Source: Achromobacter pulmonis (GTDB lineage Bacteria; Pseudomonadota; Gammaproteobacteria; Burkholderiales; Burkholderiaceae_B). From it: a stretch of 64,000 bases of DNA. Of this stretch, positions 46,402 to 55,304 are shown in pieces. Numbering within the stretch: the first letter of the stretch is position 1; the number at the start of each line of letters is the position of its first letter. The notes under the pieces are model-generated. The model had not been told where the DNA came from, ran no database searches, and worked only from the letters and a program-made list of their open reading frames with translations. The stretch spans positions 53,571 to 117,570 of the forward strand of contig NZ_CADIJV010000015.1 in NCBI RefSeq assembly GCF_902859765.1. Reading direction: 5' to 3'. The position numbers and the translations under genes are program-made.

Positions 46402-46534
46402 TCCTGAGGAGCGTTGCGACGACCTTGCGGTTCCCGTCATGCACCATGACTCGCGGAATCCGGTTCGCCAGGCTCAGGAATCCCTGTTCAAGCGCCGTGC
46501 CATGCACGGCGTTACAGCAACGGCGCTCACCTTT
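46402..46534 (+). ncRNA. S-adenosylhomocysteine (SAH) riboswitch
   Basis: Diagnostic elements of the SAH riboswitch appear in order: TGAGGAGCGTTGCGAC (46405-46420), GCCAGGCTCAGG (46467-46478) and CAGCAACGGCGCTCACC (46516-46532). CCTGAG (46403-46408) can pair with CTCAGG (46473-46478), and GAGCG / CGCTC close the fold. It lies in the leader of ahcY, whose product consumes SAH, exactly the known setting. SAH binding is expected to raise expression. The region 46333-46636 holds nothing else recognisable. Confidence 0.92.
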
Positions 46535-46636
46535 GTCGCGTATGGCGGAAAAGGCGAGCACTCGATTGTCGTGGGTGGGTTCGCGTTGTCCGGCCGTATC
46601 GTGCGCCGTTCGTTATTCACGTGGAGCCTACACACC

Positions 46637-48055
46637 ATGAACGCTGTAACCGATAAATCCTTCTCCGACTACATCGTCGCCGACCTGTCCCTGGCAGGCT
46701 GGGGCCGCCGCGAGCTGGCCATCGCCGAAACCGAAATGCCCGGCCTGATGGCCATCCGCGAAGAGTTCGCCGCCAAGCAGCCGCTCAAGGGCGCCCGCAT
46801 CGCCGGCAGCCTGCACATGACCATCCAGACCGGCGTGCTGATCGAAACGCTGGTGGCCCTGGGCGCCGAAGTGCGCTGGGCCTCGTGCAACATCTTCTCC
46901 ACGCAAGACCACGCCGCCGCCGCCATCGCCGCGTCGGGCACGCCGGTCTTCGCCGTCAAGGGCGAAACGCTGGAAGAGTACTGGCAGTACACCCACAAGA
47001 TCTTCGAATGGCCCAATGGCCAGAACGCCAACATGATTCTCGACGACGGCGGCGACGCCACGTTGATGCTGCACCTGGGCACCAAGGCCGAGAAAGACAT
47101 CTCGGTGCTGGCCAACCCCGGCAGCGAGGAAGAGCGCGTGCTGTTCGCCGCCATCAAGAAAACGCTCGAGCGCGACCCCAAGTGGTACTCGACCCGCCTG
47201 GCCCTGATCAAGGGCGTGACCGAGGAAACCACCACCGGCGTGCACCGCCTGTACCAGATGTCGCAGAAGGGCGAACTGGCCTTTGCCGCCATCAACGTCA
47301 ACGACTCGGTCACCAAGTCCAAGTTCGACAACCTGTACGGCTGCCGTGAATCGCTGGTCGACGGCATCAAGCGCGCCACCGACGTGATGGTCGCCGGCAA
47401 GATCGCCGTGGTCGCCGGCTACGGCGACGTGGGCAAGGGTTGCGCCCAGGCGCTGGTCGCCCTGCGCGCCCAGGTGTGGGTCACCGAAATCGACCCGATC
47501 TGCGCTCTGCAGGCCGCCATGGAAGGCTTCAAGGTCGTGACCATGGAAGAGGCCGCCGCCCACGGCGACATCTTCGTCACCGCCACCGGCAACTACCACG
47601 TCATCACCCGCGAACACATGAACGCCATGAAAGACCAGGCGATCGTGTGCAATATCGGCCACTTCGACAACGAAATCGACGTCGCCAGCCTGGCCGACTG
47701 CAAGTGGGAAGAGATCAAGCCGCAGGTCGACCACGTCATCTTCCCGGACGGCAAGCGCATCATCCTGCTGGCCCAGGGCCGCCTGGTGAACCTGGGTTGC
47801 GCCACCGGCCACCCCTCGTTCGTGATGTCGTCGTCGTTCGCCAACCAGACCATCGCCCAGATCGAGCTGTTCACGCGCAACGACGCCTACAAGTCGGGCG
47901 AAGTCTACGTGCTGCCCAAGCACCTGGACGAGAAGGTCGCGCGCCTGCATCTGAAGAAGCTCGGCGTGAAACTGACCACGCTGCGCAAGGATCAGGCCGA
48001 CTACATCAGCGTGCCGGTCGAAGGTCCTTACAAGCCGAATCACTACCGCTACTGA
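46637..48055 (+). CDS. ahcY: Adenosylhomocysteinase
   Basis: Hydrolyses S-adenosylhomocysteine, the product inhibitor of methyltransferases, to adenosine and homocysteine. The 472-residue protein has [15 protein letters not shown] at the substrate site, [16 protein letters not shown], the NAD-binding [13 protein letters not shown] (about 260) and the C-terminal KPNHYRY tail. Start MNAVTDKSF is chosen since the frame upstream crosses the riboswitch. A small membrane protein gene and metF follow on the same strand, linking the steps of the methyl cycle. Confidence 0.98.
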   Translation: MNAVTDKSFSDYIVADLSLAGWGRRELAIAETEMPGLMAIREEFAAKQPLKGARIAGSLHMTIQTGVLIETLVALGAEVRWASCNIFSTQDHAAAAIAASGTPVFAVKGETLEEYWQYTHKIFEWPNGQNANMILDDGGDATLMLHLGTKAEKDISVLANPGSEEERVLFAAIKKTLERDPKWYSTRLALIKGVTEETTTGVHRLYQMSQKGELAFAAINVNDSVTKSKFDNLYGCRESLVDGIKRATDVMVAGKIAVVAGYGDVGKGCAQALVALRAQVWVTEIDPICALQAAMEGFKVVTMEEAAAHGDIFVTATGNYHVITREHMNAMKDQAIVCNIGHFDNEIDVASLADCKWEEIKPQVDHVIFPDGKRIILLAQGRLVNLGCATGHPSFVMSSSFANQTIAQIELFTRNDAYKSGEVYVLPKHLDEKVARLHLKKLGVKLTTLRKDQADYISVPVEGPYKPNHYRY

Positions 48056-48171
48056 TGCTTGTAGCAAAATAGGGAAGTACCGCGCCATGTCGGCGCGGGC
48101 TTTCCGGTCCGCGGGGATCCCGGGTCGCCTGGCGATGACGGGACCGCGGAGCGTACAACAGGAGGTCGAAC

Positions 48172-48507
48172 ATGGCATTGATACTCGTCTGGATACTGAA
48201 CGCGGTGGCCCTGCTGGCCGTTGCCTATCTGTTGCCCGGCATCGTCGTGGCCAGCTTCGGATCGGCGCTCATCGCCGCGCTGGTGCTGGGCCTGGTCAAC
48301 ATGCTGGTCAAGCCGGTGCTGGTGCTGCTGACGCTGCCCATCACCATCGTCACGCTTGGCCTCTTCCTCATCGTCATCAACGCCTTGTTGTTCTGGTTCG
48401 TCGGCTCCGTGCTGAAGGGCTTCCAGGTCAACGGGTTCTGGTGGGCCGTCGGCGGTGCGATCCTGTACAGCATCATTTCGGGCCTGCTTACCAAACTGAT
48501 CCCCTGA
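48172..48507 (+). CDS. Phage holin family 4 superfamily IV-type small membrane protein
   Basis: A 111-residue protein with four hydrophobic segments and the family block LGLVNMLVKPVLVLLTLPIT, as in the YvlD/DUF 'mycobacterial phage holin superfamily IV' group. Not a phage gene: it is a conserved neighbour of ahcY and metF in betaproteobacteria. Function unknown. It begins 116 bp after ahcY and is preceded by GGAGG. Confidence 0.83.
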   Translation: MALILVWILNAVALLAVAYLLPGIVVASFGSALIAALVLGLVNMLVKPVLVLLTLPITIVTLGLFLIVINALLFWFVGSVLKGFQVNGFWWAVGGAILYSIISGLLTKLIP

Positions 48508-48514
48508 ATTCCCA

Positions 48515-48585
48515 CCCCCGAGCGCTACGCGCTCCCCCTCAAGGGGGCGTGCCAGCGGACCGGCAAAGCCGGCTCCGCGGCACCC
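48515..48585. repeat. REP-like palindromic element upstream of metF
   Basis: Three consecutive stems in about 70 bp: GAGCGC/GCGCTC (48520-48525 and 48529-48534), CCCCC/GGGGG (48534-48538 and 48543-48547) and a long GTGCC...CCGGC-AAA-GCCGG...GGCAC hairpin. The pattern is that of small dispersed palindromic repeats, commonly seen in intergenic regions of Bordetella-like genomes. Confidence 0.5.
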
Positions 48586-48643
48586 CGATGGGGCGGGACC
48601 TGGTTCATGCGATGCGCATAGCGCCATGGATAACTGATCCGAT

Positions 48644-49486
48644 ATGTCCGACTCGATTTCTCCCGCATTCAGCCTGGAATTCTTCCCGCCGCGCGACCTG
48701 GCCGGCCAGGAGCGGCTGGTGCGCGCGGCCAAGCAGATGCTGGCGATCCAGCCCAAATACGTCAGCGTGACCTTCGGCGCGGGCGGCTCCACCCGCGCCG
48801 GCACGGCCGATGCCGTGCGCACGCTGCGCAACCTGGGCTGCGACGCGGCGCCGCACCTGTCGTGCGTGGGCGCCTCGCGTCAGGACCTGCGCGAGATCCT
48901 TCTGGCCTACAAGAACGAAGGCGTGCGGCGGGTGGTCGCCTTGCGCGGCGACCTGCCCTCGGGCATGGGCGGCGACGCTGGCGAACTGCGCTACGCCAAC
49001 GAACTGGTCTCTTTCATCCGCCAGGAAACGGGCGACTGGTTCCACATCGAAGTGGCGGCCTATCCCGAAATGCATCCCCAGGCGGCCAGCGTGTCGGCCG
49101 ACATGGACCATTTCGTGGCCAAGGTCAATGCCGGCGCCGATGCGGCCATTACCCAGTACTTCTTCAATGCCGACGCCTACTTCGATTTCGTCGACCGGGC
49201 CCAGGCCAAGGGCGTGCGGGTGCCGATCGTGCCGGGCATCATGCCCATCACCAACCATACCCAGCTGCTGCGCTTTTCGGAGATGTGCGGTGCCGAAGTG
49301 CCGCGCTGGAGCCGCCTGCGCCTGTCCGAGTTCGGGGACGACAAGGCCTCGATCCGCGCGTTCGGCGTGGACGTGGTCACCGAGCTGTGCCAGAACCTGC
49401 TGGACAACGGCGCGCCGGGCCTGCATTTCTACACCCTCAACCACGCCGAGGCGCCAATGGCGGTGTGGAAGGAACTGAGCATGTGA
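48644..49486 (+). CDS. metF: 5,10-Methylenetetrahydrofolate reductase
   Basis: Flavin enzyme that makes 5-methyl-THF, the methyl donor for methionine synthesis. The 280-residue protein shows SLEFFPPRDLAGQERL at the start, VTFGAGGSTRAGTAD, LRGDLPSGMG and ITQYFFNADAYFDFV. It is the third gene after the SAH riboswitch, so its transcription may rise with SAH along with ahcY, although the REP-like element intervenes. A good terminator follows. Confidence 0.96.
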   Translation: MSDSISPAFSLEFFPPRDLAGQERLVRAAKQMLAIQPKYVSVTFGAGGSTRAGTADAVRTLRNLGCDAAPHLSCVGASRQDLREILLAYKNEGVRRVVALRGDLPSGMGGDAGELRYANELVSFIRQETGDWFHIEVAAYPEMHPQAASVSADMDHFVAKVNAGADAAITQYFFNADAYFDFVDRAQAKGVRVPIVPGIMPITNHTQLLRFSEMCGAEVPRWSRLRLSEFGDDKASIRAFGVDVVTELCQNLLDNGAPGLHFYTLNHAEAPMAVWKELSM

Positions 49487-49515
49487 TACCCGCGCCGCGT
49501 CTTGCGCGGCAACGG

Positions 49516-49547
49516 AAAGGCCGGCAACCCTCGCCGGCCTTTTTTTT
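49516..49547 (+). terminator. Rho-independent terminator of metF
   Basis: Stem AGGCCGGC / GCCGGCCT (49518-49525 and 49533-49540) with a 7-nt loop followed by eight T residues, 30 bp after the stop. Confidence 0.88.
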
Positions 49548-49658
49548 CGACCTCATTGCGGCCGCGTCACGATACCGGCCGCCGGGCGCACCCTGCCACC
49601 GCGGCCGGTCGGCAAGGTGGCGCTGACCGTTGCCAGTCGCTGGCGCGAGCCAGGCGCG

Positions 49659-50657
49659 TCAGTCGGCGTACACGCCCGCCTTGCGGATGATCGGCCCCCA
49701 CTTGTCCACTTCCGACTGCAGCCAGCTTTGCAGGCTGGCCGGCGTCTGCTTGGCCTCGGGCACGATCTCGGCGCCCAACTCGGCCATCTTCTGCGTGAAG
49801 GCCGGGTCCTTCAGCGCGGTGCGCAAGGCCTCGTTGAACTTGGCTATTGCTTGCGGGGGCGTGCCCTTGGGCGCATACACGCCGTGCCAGACCTTGACCT
49901 CGAAGCCCTTCAGTCCGCTTTCCTGCATCGTCGGCGAGTCCGGCAGCGTCTTGATGCGGTCGAGCGTGGTGACGCCGTAGAGTTTCACGCGTTGCGCCCT
50001 GATGTGCGGAAGCGTCTGCGTGGTCTGATCGCACAGCACGTCCACCTGGCCGCCCAGCAGCGCCGTCAGCGCGGGCGCCGTTCCCGCATACGGAATGGCG
50101 GTGAACTGCGTGCCCAGCGCCTCCTGCAGCAGCATGCCGCACAGCTGCGACACCGCGCCCAGGCCGGCGTTGGCCAGATTGATCTTGCTGCCGTTGGCAC
50201 GCGCATACTGGATGAACTCGGCCATGTCGGCCGGCGGCAGATCCTTGCGGCCCAGCAGTGTCATGGGCACGTCGGCCACCTGGCCGACATAGGCGAAATC
50301 GGTGAGTGGATTGAACGGCAGCTTGCGGTACAGCGCCGGCGCCGTGGCCATGCCGTTGTGATGGATCAGGAAGGTGTAGCCGTCTGGCGCCGCGCGGGCC
50401 ACATGCGTGGCCGCCAGCGTGCCGCCCGCGCCCGGGCGGTTCTCGACGACGATGCTCTGGCCCAGGGTCTGCGACATGGCGGCGCCCAGGCTGCGCGCCA
50501 CCACGTCGGTGGGGCCACCCGCCGCGAAGGGTACGACCAATGAAATGGCATGGTTGGGATAGCCGCTCTGGGCCATGGCGGGGCCGCCGGCCAGGCAGCC
50601 CAGGGCCAGCAGCGGCCCGGCCAGGCGCCACAGGGCGCGCGGGGAATTTGGGGTCAT
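49659..50657 (-). CDS. Bug/TctC-family extracytoplasmic solute receptor
   Basis: Periplasmic receptor of 332 residues with a signal peptide cut near GGPAMAQSG. Marks are NHAISLVVPFAAGGPTDVVA, ENRPGAGGTLAATHV, DGYTFLIHHNG and AIPYAGTAPALTALLGGQVD. No transporter or enzyme gene is next to it. It follows the Anbu operon on the same strand after 155 bp, which contain a GGCTGGCG/CGCCAGCC stem but no clear terminator; whether the two are related is unclear. Confidence 0.9.
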   Translation of the reverse strand: MTPNSPRALWRLAGPLLALGCLAGGPAMAQSGYPNHAISLVVPFAAGGPTDVVARSLGAAMSQTLGQSIVVENRPGAGGTLAATHVARAAPDGYTFLIHHNGMATAPALYRKLPFNPLTDFAYVGQVADVPMTLLGRKDLPPADMAEFIQYARANGSKINLANAGLGAVSQLCGMLLQEALGTQFTAIPYAGTAPALTALLGGQVDVLCDQTTQTLPHIRAQRVKLYGVTTLDRIKTLPDSPTMQESGLKGFEVKVWHGVYAPKGTPPQAIAKFNEALRTALKDPAFTQKMAELGAEIVPEAKQTPASLQSWLQSEVDKWGPIIRKAGVYAD

Positions 50658-50812
50658 GTCTCGTCCTCATGGTTTTATGGCGGCCCGCAAGGCGAAGCAT
50701 GACGGGCTGGCGCCAGTGTGGCGCGCCAGCCGCAAGATGAGAATTTGTGGTTTTACAAGCCGGGTTTAGCGTAGCGGAAAGCCGGGTTTGTACGGTGGGA
50801 CCAGTCTTAGCC

Positions 50813-51676
50813 CTAGTTCGGCTGATCCTTGCCCGGGTCCTCCGCCAGCACCTGCGGCGTCGGGTAGGTTGGGGGCGCTACATCCACCGGCTCGGCGCGC
50901 AGTGGTTGGTGTTCGCGGCTGGCGGGGACCAGCGAGCCGGGGTCTTCCGGGCGGGTCCAGAGCGGGTCGGGGATTTCGGCGAATACCTGGCGCAGGCGTT
51001 CGCCCCAGGTGTTGCGGATCATGCGGAAGTACTCGTTGTGTTCGTCGATGCTGGCGAAATGCGTGACGCGCAGGGCGTCGGCGTCGTAGACCAGCAGGTC
51101 CAGCGGCAGGCCCACCGAGATGTTCGAGCGCAGCGTCGAATCCATCGAGATCAGCGCGCACTTGGCGGCCTCGTCCAGCGATGTGTCGGGACGCAGCACG
51201 CGGTCCAGGATGGGCTTGCCGTACTTGGCCTCGCCGATCTGGAAGTACGGGCATTCGGACCCCGCCTCGATGAAGTTGCCGGCCGAATACACCTGAAACA
51301 GGCGGCAGTGCTCGGTGCCGATCTGGCCGCCGAAGATCAGGCTGACATTGAAATCCACGCCCTGCTCGTGCAGGGCCGCGGCCTCGCGGTGGTAGACCGC
51401 GCGCACCGCCGCGCCAACGCGGCGGGTCGCTTCGAACATGTCGGGCGCGTTCCAGATGGTTTCGCCGCTGTCGTCGTGCTGGCGCGCCAGCGCATTCAGC
51501 ACGGCCTGGCTGACCGCCAGGTTGCCCGAGGTCATCAGCACCATCATGCGTTCGCCCGGCCGCTCGAAGACGGTCATCTTGCGGAATACGCTGATCTGGT
51601 CGACCCCGGCGTTGGTGCGGGAATCGGACAGGAACACCAAGCCGGCATCGAGGCGGGCGGCTACGCAGTAGGTCAT
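50813..51676 (-). CDS. Anbu (ancestral beta-subunit) proteasome-type peptidase
   Basis: Self-compartmentalising Ntn-hydrolase homologous to HslV and the proteasome beta subunit. The 287-residue protein begins MTYCVAARLDAGLVFLSDSR, with the Thr that becomes the N-terminal nucleophile after Met removal; FRKMTVFERPG (Lys) and SAGNFIEAGSECPYFQIGE follow, typical of Anbu. After about residue 245 there is a Pro/Glu-rich tail. It is the last gene of an operon with transglutaminase, alpha-E and ATP-grasp genes, a conserved combination in proteobacteria. Substrates are not established. The gap from the transglutaminase gene is 55 bp. Confidence 0.93.
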   Translation of the reverse strand: MTYCVAARLDAGLVFLSDSRTNAGVDQISVFRKMTVFERPGERMMVLMTSGNLAVSQAVLNALARQHDDSGETIWNAPDMFEATRRVGAAVRAVYHREAAALHEQGVDFNVSLIFGGQIGTEHCRLFQVYSAGNFIEAGSECPYFQIGEAKYGKPILDRVLRPDTSLDEAAKCALISMDSTLRSNISVGLPLDLLVYDADALRVTHFASIDEHNEYFRMIRNTWGERLRQVFAEIPDPLWTRPEDPGSLVPASREHQPLRAEPVDVAPPTYPTPQVLAEDPGKDQPN

Positions 51677-51731
51677 GATCGAAAAATGGGAAAAGCCACG
51701 CCGCATTGTATTGCGGCGCGGCCGGATAGGG

Positions 51732-52535
51732 TTATTGCTGCGAGGCGGTCTGCACCTGCACATTGACCTCCATCGATTCCTCGCCGCCCCCGCTGCGCAC
51801 CCCGCGCACCGGCGCGGCCGAGTCATAGTCGCGGCCCACCGCCAGGCGGCAGTGGCAATCGGACGCGAACTGCCGGTTGGTGACATCCACGCTGGTCCAG
51901 CCGGAGCCGGCCAGCCAGACGTCGGCCCAGGCGTGGCTGGCGGCATGCTGGGAGGTGGTGTACAGGTAGCCGCTGACGTAGCGCGCCGGCACACCCAGGC
52001 CGCGCACGCAGGCCAGGAACAGATGGGCGTGGTCCTGGCAGACGCCATGGCCCAGGGCCAGCACCTGGCCGGCGGCGGTGGTGACGTCGGTGGTGCCGGG
52101 TTCGTACGCGACCCGGTCGTAGATGGCGGACGCCAGGGTCAGCACATCGGCCGGCGTGTTCAGGCCGTCGGGCAGCACATTGCGGGCGAAGGCGAGGATG
52201 GTGTCGTCGGCCTGCGTCAGCGGCGTCTGCACGCAATAGGCATGCACCGGCAGGCGGCTGTCTTCGCCACCCAGCGCGCCCTGCTCCAGCGCGCCGACCA
52301 GCACCTGGCCGACGACGCGCAGCTCGATCTCGGTGTGAGGCCGGTTCAGGGTCAGCGTGTGGGTGATGTTGTCATAGGCATCCACCTGCTTCTCGAGCAC
52401 GCCGGGCGCCTCGATGTGCCAGCGCAGCACGCGCTGGTGTTCATCGTCCCGCGGCGTCAGCCGCAGGGTCTGGATGCTGTAGGTGACGGGCGCGGTATAG
52501 CGGTAGTGCGTGACGTGCGTGATGATCTGCTTCAT
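51732..52535 (-). CDS. Transglutaminase-like cysteine peptidase-fold protein
   Basis: Papain-like transglutaminase-core protein of 267 residues. The N-terminal bacterial transglutaminase domain (KQIITHVTHYRYTAPVTYS) is followed by the core with the catalytic Cys in GHGVCQDHAHLFLACVRGLG (about residue 163), His in SHAWADVWL (about 200) and Asp in SVDVTNRQ (about 217). Members may hydrolyse or cross-link amide bonds. It stands between alpha-E (13 bp upstream) and Anbu, and could cleave or form the bond made by the ATP-grasp enzyme. Confidence 0.92.
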   Translation of the reverse strand: MKQIITHVTHYRYTAPVTYSIQTLRLTPRDDEHQRVLRWHIEAPGVLEKQVDAYDNITHTLTLNRPHTEIELRVVGQVLVGALEQGALGGEDSRLPVHAYCVQTPLTQADDTILAFARNVLPDGLNTPADVLTLASAIYDRVAYEPGTTDVTTAAGQVLALGHGVCQDHAHLFLACVRGLGVPARYVSGYLYTTSQHAASHAWADVWLAGSGWTSVDVTNRQFASDCHCRLAVGRDYDSAAPVRGVRSGGGEESMEVNVQVQTASQQ

Positions 52536-52548
52536 GCCTGTCTCCTTG

Positions 52549-53535
52549 TCATGCCGACAGCGGTACCAGGAAGTCCTGGCTGATGCGGTTGCCCAGATCG
52601 TTGATGCGGTCCAGGAAATGCTCCAGGTACTGGTGCAGGCCGCTGCCCAGGATGTCCTCGACGCGGCCGAACTGCAGCTCGGCGCACAGCATGCCGGCGC
52701 GCCGCTGCGTCTCGGTCGAACGCTGGTTCGAGACCCGTGCCAGATCGTCGGCCACTGCGCGCATGGCGGCCAGCAACGAGCGCGGCATGTCCGGATGCAG
52801 GATCAGCAGTTCGGCCACGCGGTCTGGCGTGATGACGTCGCGGTAGACCTTGCGATAGATTTCCAGCCCCGACACCGAACTGAGCAGTGCCGACCAGCGA
52901 TAGAACTCGCTTTGCAGCGCGCCCGGCGCACTGCCTTCGCCGCGGCCGTCCTGCTGTTGTTGCGGCGTGCCGTCGGCGTCGCGTTCGTGGAATTTCACAT
53001 CCAGCATGCGCGCGGTGTTGTCGGCCCGTTCCAGGTGCATGCCGATGCGCAGGAAGTACAGCGCCTCGTCTTCCAGCATGGTGCCGATGGTGACGCCACG
53101 CGCCAGGTGCGAGCGGAACTTGACCCACTCGAAGAACTCGCCGGGGTTGCGCTCCAGCAGCCCGGTATGCAGGTGCTTGAGCAGTTCCAGCCAGGTGGTG
53201 TTGTAGGTCTCCCAGACTTCGGTAGTGAGGCTGCCACGCACGGCGCGCGCATTCTCGCGGGCGGCGCGCATGCAGCTGTAGATGGACGAGGGGTTCTCGG
53301 CGTCGCGCACCATGTACTGCAGCACGTCCTGCGGCGATACCGCGGCATGCTTGGCGTGGTACAGCCGCTGCAATTCGGAGATGCGCAGCACGGCGTTCCA
53401 TGAACCTTCGCGCGTTTGCGCATCCTGCGGCAGCAGCGACATCTGCAGGTTCACGTCCAGCATGCGCGCGGTGTTCTCGGCGCGCTCGGTGTAGCGGCAC
53501 ATCCAGAACAGGTTGTCGGCGGTTCGGCTCAGCAT
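52549..53535 (-). CDS. Alpha-E domain protein
   Basis: All-helical protein of 328 residues of the alpha-E family (COG2307), beginning MLSRTADNLFWMCRYTERAE and with a second ERADNTARMLDVK block near residue 180, so two related helical halves are visible. It has no recognised catalytic residues. Alpha-E is nearly always encoded next to a circularly permuted ATP-grasp enzyme and is thought to assist it. It starts 2 bp after the ATP-grasp stop. Confidence 0.92.
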   Translation of the reverse strand: MLSRTADNLFWMCRYTERAENTARMLDVNLQMSLLPQDAQTREGSWNAVLRISELQRLYHAKHAAVSPQDVLQYMVRDAENPSSIYSCMRAARENARAVRGSLTTEVWETYNTTWLELLKHLHTGLLERNPGEFFEWVKFRSHLARGVTIGTMLEDEALYFLRIGMHLERADNTARMLDVKFHERDADGTPQQQQDGRGEGSAPGALQSEFYRWSALLSSVSGLEIYRKVYRDVITPDRVAELLILHPDMPRSLLAAMRAVADDLARVSNQRSTETQRRAGMLCAELQFGRVEDILGSGLHQYLEHFLDRINDLGNRISQDFLVPLSA

Positions 53536-53537
53536 CG

Positions 53538-54968
53538 TTATTCCTCCAGAACCCAGGTGTCCTTGGTGCCGCCGCCCTGGCTGCTGTTGACCACCAGCGA
53601 GCCTTCGGTCAGCGCCACGCGGCACAGGCCGCCCGGCACCGTGCGGATGTCCTTGCCGCACAGCACGTAGGGGCGCAGATCGACGTGGCGCGGCGCCACG
53701 CCCGATTCGACATAGGTCGGCACGGTGGACAACGCCAGCGTCGGTTGGGCAATGTAGTTGGCGGGGGCGGCGCGCACGCGTTCCTTGAACGCCTCGACCT
53801 GCGCCTTTGACGCCGCCGGGCCCACCAGCATGCCGTAGCCGCCGGCGCCATGCACTTCCTTGACGACCAGATCGTGCATATTGGCCAGCACGTGCGACAG
53901 TTCGTCCGGGCGGCTGCAGCGCCAGGTCGGCACGTTCGACAGGATCGGCTCTTCGCTCAGGTAGAAGCGGATCATGTCCGGCACGTACAGATAGGTGGAT
54001 TTGTCGTCGGCGATGCCGGTGCCGATGGCGTTGGCCAGGGTGACCCGGCCGGCGCGGTACACCGACAGCAGGCCGGGCACGCCCAACGCCGAATCGGCGC
54101 GGAACGACAGCGGGTCGAGGAAGTCGTCATCCAGCCGGCGGTAGATCACGTCGACCTTGCGCGGCCCTTGCGTGGTGCGCATGTAGACCGTGTTCTGCTC
54201 GACGAACAGATCCTGGCCTTCCACCAGCTCCACGCCCATCTGCTGCGCCAGGAAAGCGTGCTCGAAGTAGGCCGAGTTGTACATGCCGGGCGTCAGCACC
54301 ACTACGGTGGGATCGTCGCCGCCGTGCGGCGCCACTTCCCGCAGATTGTCCAGCAGCAGGTCGGGATAGTGCGCCACCGGTTCGACCTTGACGCGGCCGA
54401 ATGCATCGGGCATCAGCCGCATCGACATCTTGCGGTTCTCCAGCATGTACGACACACCGGACGGCACCCGCAGGTTGTCTTCCAGCACGTAGAACTCGCC
54501 GGCGCCGGCGCGCACGATGTCGACCCCGGCGATGTGGCAGTAGATGTCCTCGGCCACGTCCACGTCCTGCATTTCGGGGCGGTACTGGGCGTTCAGGAAC
54601 ACCTGTTCGGCCGGGACGACGCCGGCGCGCACGATGTCGTGGCCGTGGTAGATGTCGTGGATGAACATGTTCAGCGCCCGCACGCGCTGCTTCAGGCCGG
54701 CTTCCAGGCGGCGCCATTCGTCGGCGGGGATGATGCGCGGAATCAGGTCGAACGGGATCAGGCGCTCGGTGCCGGCGGCATCGCCGGCCACCGAAAAGGT
54801 GATGCCGACCCGCCGGAAACTCAGGTCGGCCTCCAGGCGGCGCGCCGCCATGGCTTCCGCCGATTGCTCCTGGTGCCAGCGCTCGAAGGCCTGGTAGTGG
54901 GAGCGTATGCCGCCGGCGCTGTCGCGCATTTCGTCATAGGCGGCGGGACGGGATGGTCTGTCCTTCAT
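53538..54968 (-). CDS. Circularly permuted ATP-grasp ligase
   Basis: Predicted amide- or peptide-bond-forming ATP-grasp enzyme of 476 residues (COG2308). Recognisable blocks are RLIPFDLIPRIIPADEWRRL, FYVLEDNLRVPSGVSYMLEN, LTPGMYNSAYFEHAFLAQQM, VDVIYRRLDDDFLDP and KEVHGAGGYGMLVGP, in the permuted order of the CP family. Start MKDRPSRPAAY follows a strong GGAGGAG site; the frame upstream to 55064 would begin before the sigma-54 start and is rejected. First gene of the operon, downstream of a sigma-54 promoter and an NtrC-like enhancer. Confidence 0.93.
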   Translation of the reverse strand: MKDRPSRPAAYDEMRDSAGGIRSHYQAFERWHQEQSAEAMAARRLEADLSFRRVGITFSVAGDAAGTERLIPFDLIPRIIPADEWRRLEAGLKQRVRALNMFIHDIYHGHDIVRAGVVPAEQVFLNAQYRPEMQDVDVAEDIYCHIAGVDIVRAGAGEFYVLEDNLRVPSGVSYMLENRKMSMRLMPDAFGRVKVEPVAHYPDLLLDNLREVAPHGGDDPTVVVLTPGMYNSAYFEHAFLAQQMGVELVEGQDLFVEQNTVYMRTTQGPRKVDVIYRRLDDDFLDPLSFRADSALGVPGLLSVYRAGRVTLANAIGTGIADDKSTYLYVPDMIRFYLSEEPILSNVPTWRCSRPDELSHVLANMHDLVVKEVHGAGGYGMLVGPAASKAQVEAFKERVRAAPANYIAQPTLALSTVPTYVESGVAPRHVDLRPYVLCGKDIRTVPGGLCRVALTEGSLVVNSSQGGGTKDTWVLEE

Positions 54969-55045
54969 GGCTCCTCCGTTGCAGATGCTGACGGCCGGCT
55001 TGGGCGCGGCCGTTGTCCGGCCAATGCGAGGCCGGTCTGAATGAA

Positions 55046-55064
55046 TAAGCAACCCGTGTGCCAA
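55046..55064 (-). promoter_or_regulatory. Sigma-54 promoter of the ATP-grasp/alpha-E/transglutaminase/Anbu operon
   Basis: Minus strand reads TTGGCACACGGGTTGCTTA: the consensus TTGGCAC-N5-TTGC with GG (55062-55061) and GC (55050-55049) 10 nt apart. Expected start of transcription is near 55037, about 70 nt before the ATP-grasp ATG. It is the only promoter-like element seen in the 336-bp gap 54969-55304. Confidence 0.85.
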
Positions 55065-55260
55065 CTTGGATTGGCGTGGACGGGAGGCCGCCTAGGATCT
55101 AAATATCCTCTGGTCGGCGGCCGATGGCTAGCCTGCGGATGAACGCGGGCGTGGTGAGGCAGGCGGGACGGCTGTCCCGCTGGGGGGGATGGCGTGGCGG
55201 AACGGGTCCGGATCGGGCGGCTGCGTGGCGGCCGCCTTCGGTATCAGGGGCGGATCAAGA

Positions 55261-55285
55261 GGATTGCACCATTATGGTGCAATCC
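55261..55285. promoter_or_regulatory. NtrC-type enhancer site
   Basis: A perfect 11-bp inverted repeat with a 3-bp centre; its core, TTGCACCATTATGGTGCAA, matches the NtrC consensus (TGCACC-N5-GGTGCA) completely. Its centre (55273) is about 235 bp upstream of the sigma-54 start site of the ATP-grasp operon, a normal distance for an enhancer. It could instead act as a hairpin after the folate gene ending at 55305, but no T-tract follows. The gap also holds a weaker structured stretch (GGCCGCC...GGCGGCC, 55086-55121). Confidence 0.82.
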
Positions 55286-55304
55286 GGCGGGCAAAACTGG
55301 TGCG

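Noticed and set aside
48172-48507. Phage holin indicating a prophage remnant
   Set aside because: The family name is historical; the gene is a conserved neighbour of ahcY and metF.
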